Positions 1 through 5,357 of a DNA stretch of 5,357 nucleotides are shown in pieces. How positions within the stretch are numbered: position 1 is the first letter of the stretch; every line of letters begins with the position of its first letter. Origin of the DNA: an uncultured Woeseiaceae bacterium (GTDB lineage Bacteria > Pseudomonadota > Gammaproteobacteria > Steroidobacterales > Woeseiaceae); NCBI GenBank assembly GCA_945787435.1, contig CALZHX010000183.1, forward strand, positions 1 to 5,357, in the 5' to 3' direction. Under the pieces are notes generated by a model, which was not told where the DNA came from, made no database searches, and saw only the letters and a list, made by a program, of their open reading frames with translations. Made by a program: the position numbers and the translations under genes.

Positions 1-512
1 CAATCTTTGCGAATATGCAGCCCGGCTTCGCGAAGCAGGCCGAGTTCGCCGGGCTCGGGAAACAGCATGTGAAACGACGAGCAGTCCGACTCTTCAGCCA
101 ATGTGACGGCCGCATTGACTAAGCCGAGGGCGCCTTCACGGTCGTTTTTATCCGCCAGCAGGAGACGCCGGCTCGGTGCGGGGGTGAACGGAACGGCGGA
201 AACCAGTTTCGGGTAGTAGTCCAGGCCCGCCTGCTCATACGCGTGTGCCCATGCCCAGTCAAAAACGAACTCACCCCAACTATGATCCTTGAGGTATAGC
301 GGCATTACCGCACGGAGTTTGGAACTGCGACCGCTCGTACTGTCCCGGATGGAGAGGTGTCGTGGAGTCCACCCGGCATCAGGAGTGACAGACCCGCTTT
401 GCTCCGCTGCCAGCAGGAACTCGTGTCTCAGGAACGGGTAGTCATCTCCGGCGAGCGCATTCCACTCGTCGGCGGCAATCTCCGCGATGCTCTCATTGAT
501 GGTGACCTTCAT
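1..512 (-). CDS. DUF482/COG3146 GNAT-like (FemAB-fold) protein, N-terminal part, cut by window edge
   Basis: Translating the minus strand from the ATG at 510-512 gives 170 uninterrupted codons that leave the window at base 1. Recognisable family motifs are PFLRHEFL (residues 26-33), PLYLKDHSWGEFVFDWAWA (71-89), then YYPKL and AVPFTP (99-111). These are hallmarks of the DUF482/COG3146 family, often annotated as a GNAT-superfamily N-acyltransferase or 'peptidogalycan biosynthesis/recognition' protein. The substrate is not established, so I give no specific reaction. Family members are roughly 370-390 residues as I recall, so a little under half is visible and the C-terminal acyltransferase half is missing. 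No signal peptide or membrane segment is seen, so it is probably cytoplasmic. It starts 15 bases after the trxB stop, with only a weak GGTG as ribosome-binding site, so it probably relies on trxB transcription. Family assignment is fairly secure; biochemical function is unknown. Confidence 0.85.
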   Translation of the reverse strand, partial: MKVTINESIAEIAADEWNALAGDDYPFLRHEFLLAAEQSGSVTPDAGWTPRHLSIRDSTSGRSSKLRAVMPLYLKDHSWGEFVFDWAWAHAYEQAGLDYYPKLVSAVPFTPAPSRRLLLADKNDREGALGLVNAAVTLAEESDCSSFHMLFPEPGELGLLREAGLHIRKD

Positions 513-527
513 CGGGACACCGTATCA

Positions 528-1484
528 TCAGGGCTGCTCGTCGAGGTATTTCTCCGCATCGAGCGCCGCCATACAGCCGGCCCCGGCCGACGTAACGGCC
601 TGGCGGTAGATTTGGTCGGCGACGTCGCCCGCAGCAAAAACGCCCGGGGCGCTGGTGGCTGTGGCGTTGCCCTCGAGCCCCGAATTGATCGTAATGTATT
701 TGTTCTTCATATCGAGCTGGTCTTTGAACAGCCCCGTGTTTGGGCTATGACCGATCGCGATGAATACGCCAGCGAGGTCAATGTCCCGGGTTTGCGAGTC
801 GTCCTTGGTGCTGCGTACGCGCAGCCCGGTCACTCCGGCATCGTCGCCGAGGACCTCGTCAACCACGTGGTCCCAGAGAATCTCGATCTTGCCTTCTTTT
901 TCCTTTTCGAACAGGTGGTCCTGCAGGATCTTTTCGGCGCGCAATTCGTCGCGGCGATGAACCAGCGTGACTTTCGATGCGATATTGCTGAGGTACAGGG
1001 CTTCCTCTGCGGCCGTATTGCCGCCGCCAATCACAGCGACATCCTTGCCGCGGTAGAAAAATCCGTCGCAGGTTGCGCACGCTGACACGCCGCGGCCCTT
1101 AAAAGCCTCTTCGGACGGCAGGCCGAGATACATCGCAGTTGCACCTGTAGCAATGATCAGCGCATCGCAGGTATAGCTGCCGTAGTCGCCGTCGAGACGA
1201 ATCGGTCGCGTCGACAGGTCAGCCGTATGGATGTGATCGTTGAGGATCTCTGTGTTGAAACGCTGGGCGTGCCGCAGCATACGATCCATCAGCTCGGGCC
1301 CCTGCAGGCCCTCAACGTCGCCAGGCCAGTTATCGACGTCGGTCGTTGTCATGAGCTGACCTCCCTGTTCGACGCCTGTGATAACGACCGGATTCAGGTT
1401 GGCGCGCGCCGCATAGACGGCGGCTGAGTAGCCGGCCGGGCCCGATCCCAGGATTACTAGCCGCATATGTCTCAAATCACTCAT
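528..1484 (-). CDS. trxB: Thioredoxin reductase (NADPH)
   Basis: This flavoenzyme reduces oxidised thioredoxin with NADPH in the cytoplasm, supplying electrons for ribonucleotide reduction and disulfide repair. The 318-residue product is full length (E. coli TrxB is about 321). The FAD-binding GSGPAG lies at residues 13-18 and GGQL plus WPGD at about 41-56. The redox-active pair is C136 and C139 in CATC, followed by DGFFYR. The NADPH-binding GGGNTA is at 153-158 with HRR at 176-178, the NADPH-specific arrangement. The C-terminal FAD segment GVFAAGDV is at 281-288 and YRQAVTSAGAGCMAA follows. The first ATG (1482-1484) is chosen because AGGGA lies about 10 bases upstream. Met7 (1464-1466) is a possible alternative and would sit immediately before the first FAD strand. 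The gene is divergent from ftsK and followed closely by the DUF482 gene. All key residues are present. Confidence 0.98.
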   Translation of the reverse strand: MSDLRHMRLVILGSGPAGYSAAVYAARANLNPVVITGVEQGGQLMTTTDVDNWPGDVEGLQGPELMDRMLRHAQRFNTEILNDHIHTADLSTRPIRLDGDYGSYTCDALIIATGATAMYLGLPSEEAFKGRGVSACATCDGFFYRGKDVAVIGGGNTAAEEALYLSNIASKVTLVHRRDELRAEKILQDHLFEKEKEGKIEILWDHVVDEVLGDDAGVTGLRVRSTKDDSQTRDIDLAGVFIAIGHSPNTGLFKDQLDMKNKYITINSGLEGNATATSAPGVFAAGDVADQIYRQAVTSAGAGCMAALDAEKYLDEQP

Positions 1485-1626
1485 GTATAATTTGTCCCTG
1501 TTCGTTCAGGCATTAAAAAAGCTCGCTGAAGCCCCGGAAATGAGGTCCCGTTGATGACATTCAAGGGCGTCAATGCGGGCTTGTGTTTGTCGGGCAATCC
1601 GATTTGATTTGCAGTTTACTTTAGAT
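1485..1626. promoter_or_regulatory. Divergent trxB/ftsK intergenic region
   Basis: These 142 bases separate the start codons of trxB (leftwards) and ftsK (rightwards, counting from the ATG at 1627) and must carry the initiation signals for both. Visible elements are a TATAAT hexamer on the plus strand at 1486-1491 and an imperfectly placed inverted repeat CCTG-N6-CAGG at 1497-1510. There is also an A-run at 1515-1520 and a locally AT-rich stretch at 1596-1626 just before the preferred ftsK start. I find no convincing -35 partner, no canonical CTG-N10-CAG LexA site such as the one that controls E. coli ftsK, and no intrinsic terminator. No lrp gene is present here, unlike E. coli. That the region is a promoter region follows from gene orientation; its exact sites are not resolved. 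Confidence 0.6.
1486..1491 (+). promoter_or_regulatory. Candidate -10 hexamer TATAAT for ftsK, without a -35
   Basis: A perfect sigma-70 -10 consensus lies on the plus strand two bases beyond the trxB initiation codon. If used, transcription towards ftsK would start near 1498 and give a leader of about 130 bases to the ATG at 1627. The bases 15-19 upstream do not resemble TTGACA, and the preceding TG is one base too close for a standard extended -10 (TGn). A single hexamer match can arise by chance, so this is tentative. Confidence 0.25.
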
Positions 1627-3945
1627 ATGGCAAGAGCCCAAAAGAGTACGAAAACAGCACAGCGACTCTCCGAGCAGGTCTCGAGGGCCTTACGTGAAGG
1701 TGCGCTCTACGTATTTGGTGCGCTGGCCCTGATCCTCTGGTACGCGTTGTTCACGTATGACGTCAACGATCCGGGGTTTAGCCAGGCGACCAGTTCGACG
1801 AACGTCACTAACGGGGTGGGGCGGCTGGGCGCCTACACATCGGACCTGTTGTTCAATTTCTTTGGTCGGCCGGCCTACCTGTTTACGGTCATGGTCTTCT
1901 ATTTTGGCTGGATGCTGTACCGCGAGCAGAAGACTCAACAGGCCATCACGAAGATGGACTACTCACTGCGCATCGGCGGATTTGTTGCGACGCTGGTGAC
2001 GAGTTGTGCGCTGGCGACACTGCATTTTTCATCACAGGGGTTTAATGAGACGGCTGGTGGTGTCATCGGCCGTATTGTCGGCGAGTGGCTCGAATCCGTC
2101 ATGAAGCTGCTCGGCGCGAGTACTTTGTTGTTCGTCATCTGGGTTGCTTCGATATCCCTGTTTCTCGGCATTTCGTGGTTTAACGTCATGGATAAGGTCG
2201 GCCGCTGGTGCCTGGTCGGCTATGAGCGTGCGCGATTCAAGATCGGCGAGTGGCAGGACAAGGCCGAAGGTCGGCGTCAACAGGCTGCACGCCAGGACGT
2301 CATAGAAACCGAGAAGAAACGTACTGCCGGACGCAAACGGCCGCGCATAGAGCCAATCGTGCCAGCGCTTGAAACCAGCGTCAGGGCCGAAAAAGAGCGC
2401 CAGGTGCCGTTGTTCGACCCACCGGCAGCGGGCGAGCTGCCGCCATTGTCATTACTCGATGACCCACCTCCGCAGAAAAGCGGTTATTCCGAAGAATCCC
2501 TCGAAGCAATGTCGCGACTCGTTGAGCTCAAACTCAAGGATTTTGGTGTCGACGTAGAGGTGAAGTCTGTTTCACCGGGCCCGGTGATTACCCGTTTCGA
2601 GCTCGATCCCGCACCCGGCGTCAAGGTCAGTCAGATCGCGAACCTGTCGAAAGACATCGCGCGTTCGTTGTCAGTGGTCAGCGTTCGCATCGTGGAGGTT
2701 ATTCCGGGCAAGTCATTTGTGGGGCTCGAGATCCCGAACGAGAACCGCGAGCTGGTAACGCTCGGTGAAGTTCTAAAGTCGCGCGCTTATGACGACCTGG
2801 CATCACCTCTTACGCTCGCACTGGGCAAAGACATCGGCGGTCAATCGGTGGTCGCGGACCTGGCCCGCATGCCGCACCTGCTCATCGCAGGCACGACAGG
2901 CTCCGGTAAGTCTGTCGCGATCAATGCAATGGTCCTCAGCCTTCTTTACAAAACGCAACCTGAGCATGTCCGGCTGATCATGATCGATCCGAAGATGCTC
3001 GAGTTATCGGTCTACGAAGGAATACCGCATCTGCTGACACCGGTTGTCACGGATATGAAAGACGCAGCCAATGCTCTGCGTTGGTGCGTGGCCGAGATGG
3101 ACCGTCGCTACCGGCTCATGTCCGGGCTCGGTGTGCGCAATATCGGTGGTTACAACCGCAAGGTTAAACAAGCGATTGAAGCTGGGGAGCCGATCAAAGA
3201 TCCGACGTTCACACCGCCGCCGTTCGAAGACATAGACAAGCCGATCGAGCATCCAACACTGACGCCATTACCATTCATCGTCGTGATCATCGACGAGCTG
3301 GCGGACATGATGATGATCGTCGGCAAAAAGGTGGAAGAGGTCATCGCCCGGCTCGCCCAGAAAGCCAGGGCGTCCGGCATTCACATGTTGCTGGCAACAC
3401 AGCGGCCCTCTGTCGATGTCATTACCGGCCTGATCAAAGCCAACGTCCCTACGCGAATAGCGTTCCAGGTATCGGCCAAGGTCGACTCGCGCACGATTCT
3501 CGACCAGATGGGCGCCGAGAACCTGCTTGGCCATGGCGACATGCTCTATTTGCCACCGGGTACGTCTGTACCGCTGCGCGTTCACGGAGCGTTTGTTGCA
3601 GATCACGAAGTCCATTCGGTAGTCAGGCATCTCAAGAAAGCTGGTTCACCGCGTTATCTCGATGAAATTCTTGACGGGCCAGTTGGTCCAACTCCAGGAC
3701 TGACCGGAATCGACAAGTTACCGGCCGACAGTGCGGATGCGGAACAGGACCCTCTTTATGACCAGGCGATACAAGTGGTAATGGACACGCGCAAGGCATC
3801 GATATCCGGTGTGCAACGGCGTCTCAAGATCGGCTACAACCGTGCGGCGCGCATGGTCGAGTCAATGGAGGCGGCAGGTCTTGTAGGCCCATTGCAAGCG
3901 AATGGCTCGCGCGAAATTCTCGTGCCGACGGCCAAAGAGGACTAG
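1627..3945 (+). CDS. ftsK: DNA translocase FtsK
   Basis: FtsK is a septum-anchored hexameric ATPase that pumps DNA to clear the division site and, in studied members, activates XerCD at dif. From the ATG at 1627 the product has 772 residues. The N-terminal domain has four hydrophobic segments (about 25-44, 80-98, 116-134, 164-185). A short charged linker (about 190-285) replaces the very long E. coli linker, giving a size like the Pseudomonas protein. The motor carries Walker A GTTGSGKS (422-429) and Walker B IVVIIDE with D556/E557, followed by LATQRPSVDVITG. The C-terminal gamma winged helix (711-772) contains KASISGVQRR and GYNRAARMVE, so KOPS-type DNA reading is expected. An in-frame ATG at 1573 would add 18 residues. 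It has AAGGG five bases upstream, whereas 1627 has no clear ribosome site. I prefer 1627 because the distance to the REGAL segment before helix 1 fits homologues and the added residues look non-native. Confidence 0.97.
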   Translation: MARAQKSTKTAQRLSEQVSRALREGALYVFGALALILWYALFTYDVNDPGFSQATSSTNVTNGVGRLGAYTSDLLFNFFGRPAYLFTVMVFYFGWMLYREQKTQQAITKMDYSLRIGGFVATLVTSCALATLHFSSQGFNETAGGVIGRIVGEWLESVMKLLGASTLLFVIWVASISLFLGISWFNVMDKVGRWCLVGYERARFKIGEWQDKAEGRRQQAARQDVIETEKKRTAGRKRPRIEPIVPALETSVRAEKERQVPLFDPPAAGELPPLSLLDDPPPQKSGYSEESLEAMSRLVELKLKDFGVDVEVKSVSPGPVITRFELDPAPGVKVSQIANLSKDIARSLSVVSVRIVEVIPGKSFVGLEIPNENRELVTLGEVLKSRAYDDLASPLTLALGKDIGGQSVVADLARMPHLLIAGTTGSGKSVAINAMVLSLLYKTQPEHVRLIMIDPKMLELSVYEGIPHLLTPVVTDMKDAANALRWCVAEMDRRYRLMSGLGVRNIGGYNRKVKQAIEAGEPIKDPTFTPPPFEDIDKPIEHPTLTPLPFIVVIIDELADMMMIVGKKVEEVIARLAQKARASGIHMLLATQRPSVDVITGLIKANVPTRIAFQVSAKVDSRTILDQMGAENLLGHGDMLYLPPGTSVPLRVHGAFVADHEVHSVVRHLKKAGSPRYLDEILDGPVGPTPGLTGIDKLPADSADAEQDPLYDQAIQVVMDTRKASISGVQRRLKIGYNRAARMVESMEAAGLVGPLQANGSREILVPTAKED

Positions 3946-3951
3946 GGGAGC

Positions 3952-4611
3952 ATGGTGAACAGAATCCTGGTGATCTTGCTGGCGTCGCTGTGCCTGGTGA
4001 CCGCGGTACTTGCGCAGTCGCCGGACGACCACGGCAGGCAGCTTGTCGATGAGTTCATCGAAGACGTCGAGTCTTTTAGTGGCAATTTCGAACAGGTCCT
4101 CATTGATGCCGATGGCGAGGTTATCGAACGTACGACAGGGACACTGGAGATCAGCCGGCCAGGAAAATTTCGCTGGTCTTACGTCGAGCCTTACGAGCAG
4201 TGGTTGATCGCCGACGGGCTCAATATCTGGAGCTATGATGTCGATCTTGCTCAGGTCACTGTGAAGCCGCAATCCGACGCACTCGCCAATACGCCGGCGC
4301 TGCTGCTGAGCGGGTCCGCAGACGCCCTGGACCAGTTTGATTACGAAGGCAGTTACGATGAAACCGTAACGACCTGGGTGAAACTTGCGCCCAAGAATAC
4401 GGATAGCGGTTTCCTGCGCATGGAACTCGGGTTCATCGACGACACGCTGAATCGCATGGTGTTTTTCGACAACCTCGAGCAAACAACGCTGGTCGAATTT
4501 CGCGACGTCGCCGTGAATGGTCAAATTGATCCGGCGCGTTTCGAGTTTCTCGTACCGGACAGCGTTGATGTGGTCGGCATGCCAGCCGTTGCCGATGCCC
4601 CGGAAAGCTGA
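3952..4611 (+). CDS. lolA: Outer-membrane lipoprotein carrier protein LolA
   Basis: LolA is the periplasmic chaperone that takes lipoproteins from the LolCDE ABC exporter and hands them to LolB at the outer membrane. The 219-residue precursor has a Sec signal peptide: a short basic start, a hydrophobic core at about 5-18, and probable cleavage after VLA at residue 21. The Cys at 14 is not in a lipobox, so this is a soluble protein. The mature part matches the family: FSGNFEQ (42-48), GTLEISRPGKFRW (63-75), then an SDG-like ADG and IWSYD, and NTPALLL (113-119). Arg69 in the SRP segment corresponds to Arg43 of mature E. coli LolA, the residue important for lipoprotein release. The gene begins 6 bases after the ftsK stop. 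AGGGGAG directly precedes the start, and its spacing suits the adjacent GTG at 3955 slightly better than the ATG at 3952. The stop overlaps the next start by one base. Confidence 0.95.
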   Translation: MVNRILVILLASLCLVTAVLAQSPDDHGRQLVDEFIEDVESFSGNFEQVLIDADGEVIERTTGTLEISRPGKFRWSYVEPYEQWLIADGLNIWSYDVDLAQVTVKPQSDALANTPALLLSGSADALDQFDYEGSYDETVTTWVKLAPKNTDSGFLRMELGFIDDTLNRMVFFDNLEQTTLVEFRDVAVNGQIDPARFEFLVPDSVDVVGMPAVADAPES

Positions 4612-5036
4612 TGTTGCCTTTGCGCTATAGCGCTGGCTGGCGCGTGGCCAGCATAGTTCTGCTCACACTTGTTTTAATCAGTACCCTGATGCCGGCCGTG
4701 TGGTTTTGGCCGGATCGAAGTGGTTTCGTAAACTGGTTCGTGCACGTTGACAAGTGGTTCCACGGCATAACCTTTGTTTTCCTTGCCGTCTGGTTTGCGG
4801 GACAGTATCGGCGCAAGTCCTATTGGCGAATAGGAGTTGGCCTCCTGTTTTTTGGTGTACTCATCGAAGCATGCCAGCGACTCGTAACCTATCGTTCGGC
4901 AGACTGGCTGGATGTTGCAGCCGATGCTACGGGCATAGCGGTCGGCCTGGCCGTGGCCATGGCGGGTCTCGGTGGCTGGAGCCTGTGGGTGGAGAACAGG
5001 CTTGCGAGGATCAGGGCGGAGGCAAGTGGCGACTGA
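4611..5036 (+). CDS. VanZ-like family small integral membrane protein
   Basis: The product has 141 residues and about four hydrophobic segments (roughly 12-30, 52-66, 73-86 and 105-120), so it is an inner-membrane protein. Motifs shared with VanZ-like proteins (PF04892) are visible: DKWFH at 47-51, corresponding to the family's DKxxH; GVLIEACQR (82-90), with Glu86 and Gln89; and RSADWLDVAADATG (95-108), corresponding to the R-s-x-D-x-x-D-x-x-A/N-x-x-G block. VanZ itself gives low-level teicoplanin resistance, but most family members have no assigned function, and nothing here indicates antibiotic resistance. The ATG shares one base with the lolA stop (TGATG), so translation is probably coupled to lolA; the 3' end overlaps rarA by 11 bases. 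The basic C-terminal tail (RLARIRAE) is probably cytoplasmic. Family call is good; role unknown, with an envelope-related function only suggested by position. Confidence 0.85.
   Translation: MLPLRYSAGWRVASIVLLTLVLISTLMPAVWFWPDRSGFVNWFVHVDKWFHGITFVFLAVWFAGQYRRKSYWRIGVGLLFFGVLIEACQRLVTYRSADWLDVAADATGIAVGLAVAMAGLGGWSLWVENRLARIRAEASGD
5018..5022 (+). promoter_or_regulatory. Ribosome binding site for rarA inside the VanZ-like gene
   Basis: GGAGG ends three bases before the GTG at 5026, closer than the usual spacing. An AGGG at 5013-5016 lies nine bases from the start and could share the role. Either way the site is inside the last codons of the upstream gene. This supports the GTG as start in the absence of a nearby in-frame ATG and suggests that ribosomes finishing the VanZ-like gene help start rarA. 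Confidence 0.55.
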
Positions 5037-5357
5037 TCTTTTCAGCGTAGAACAGCAGGAGTCGGCCGAAAGGCCGCTGGCGGATCGCATGCGGCCGGCC
5101 AACCTGGGCGAGTTTTCCGGACAGTCCCACTTACTCGACGAAGGCAAGCCGCTGCGCCGGTCAATAGAGCAGGGCCGGATACATTCGATGGTTTTCTGGG
5201 GCCCTCCGGGTACCGGCAAGACAACGCTTGCACGAATGATCGCCGCGAGGACCGATTCACATTTCATTGCATTGTCTGCCGTCATGGCCGTCGTGAAGGA
5301 CATCCGTTCAGCGGTCGGGGAAGCTGATCAGCATCGACAGATGTCGGGTCGTGGCAC
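5026..5357 (+). CDS. rarA: Replication-associated recombination protein A (RarA/MgsA), N-terminal part, cut by window edge
   Basis: RarA (MgsA) is a cytoplasmic AAA+ ATPase of the RarA/WRNIP1 family, related to clamp-loader subunits, that acts at stalled replication forks. The window holds 110 codons and two bases of a protein usually near 440-450 residues. The start region carries the common DLF motif (residues 4-6). PLADRMRPANLGEFSGQSHLL (18-38 approximately) is the family's conserved entry segment. HSMVFWGPPGTGKTT follows, with Walker A GPPGTGKT at 59-66. LSAVMAVVKDIR (83-94) matches the family's SAV-x-x-x-VK-x-IR segment. Walker B, the sensors and the C-terminal tetramerisation domain lie beyond the window. 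GTG is taken as the start; the next in-frame Met (22) would remove conserved sequence. Overlap with the upstream gene by 11 bases indicates co-transcription with ftsK-lolA-vanZ-like. Confidence 0.95.
   Translation, partial: MATDLFSVEQQESAERPLADRMRPANLGEFSGQSHLLDEGKPLRRSIEQGRIHSMVFWGPPGTGKTTLARMIAARTDSHFIALSAVMAVVKDIRSAVGEADQHRQMSGRG

Noticed and set aside
357..1085. Long plus-strand open frame (242 codons) opposite trxB and the DUF482 gene
   Set aside because: It is antisense to two clearly homologous genes, has no recognisable domain, and its openness follows from the codon bias of the opposite strand.
1497..1520. Intrinsic terminator made of the CCTG/CAGG hairpin and nearby A/T run
   Set aside because: The stem is only four pairs. 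On the plus strand it is followed by A's, not T's; on the minus strand the T-run comes before the hairpin. There is no gene end here to terminate.
1485..1626. LexA (SOS) box before ftsK, as in E. coli
   Set aside because: The CTG triplets in the spacer are not followed by CAG ten bases later. The CCTG-N6-CAGG repeat at 1497-1510 has the wrong spacing.
3952..4014. Lipoprotein signal in LolA because of the Cys at residue 14
   Set aside because: The residues before the Cys (ASL) do not fit a lipobox, and a better signal peptidase I site lies at VLA (residues 19-21), as expected for soluble LolA.
3862..4524. Minus-strand open frame (220 codons) opposite lolA and the ftsK 3' end
   Set aside because: LolA and FtsK motifs on the plus strand account for this DNA; the antisense product resembles no family and has no ribosome site I can support.
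4611..5036. Glycopeptide resistance gene vanZ
   Set aside because: Only the broad VanZ-like family motifs are present; there are no vanHAX-type genes nearby, and the setting is a housekeeping operon of a Gram-negative bacterium.
4674..5303. Minus-strand open frame (209 codons) opposite the VanZ-like gene and rarA
   Set aside because: It spans two real genes and their junction, and its translation is low-complexity, Arg/Pro/Ser-rich shadow sequence.
1..5357. Mobile element, CRISPR array, tRNA or other RNA gene, or toxin-antitoxin or defence cassette
   Set aside because: The DNA is almost fully occupied by recognisable housekeeping genes of similar codon use. I saw no spaced direct repeats, transposase motifs, long terminal inverted repeats or tRNA-like folds.

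Overview
The window is a housekeeping stretch of a bacterial chromosome, almost certainly from a gammaproteobacterium. The proteins read as gammaproteobacterial orthologues, and the order trxB (divergent) - ftsK - lolA - rarA is a known conserved neighbourhood in that class. Base composition looks uniform and moderately GC-rich. An environmental lineage outside the Enterobacterales (for example Chromatiales- or Woeseia-like) is a guess. It rests on the short FtsK linker, the absence of lrp between trxB and ftsK, and the extra VanZ-like gene.

Left part, minus strand: trxB (528-1484), a thioredoxin reductase with intact FAD, NADPH and CATC redox motifs. It is followed 15 bases downstream by the first 170 codons of a DUF482/COG3146 GNAT-like protein that runs off the left edge of the window. 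The two are probably co-transcribed leftwards.

Centre: a compact divergent intergenic region (1485-1626) containing a perfect but isolated TATAAT hexamer, a small inverted repeat and short reading frames. No convincing complete promoter can be named.

Right part, plus strand: a tightly packed run of ftsK (DNA translocase at the division septum), lolA (periplasmic lipoprotein carrier), a four-helix VanZ-like membrane protein, and the first 110 codons of rarA (AAA+ replication-repair ATPase). ftsK and lolA are 6 bases apart, lolA and the VanZ-like gene share one base (TGATG), and the VanZ-like gene overlaps rarA by 11 bases. This strongly suggests one transcript with translational coupling. The products cover chromosome segregation, envelope maintenance and replication-fork repair, so the grouping looks like conserved growth-related housekeeping, not one pathway.

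I see no mobile element, CRISPR array, RNA gene, toxin-antitoxin pair or defence system. No gene-free stretch exceeds 300 bases. The least ordinary items are the VanZ-like gene inserted between lolA and rarA, the ambiguous ftsK start with its leader region, and a small repeated segment inside the FtsK motor domain. I do not think the window holds an undescribed biological system.
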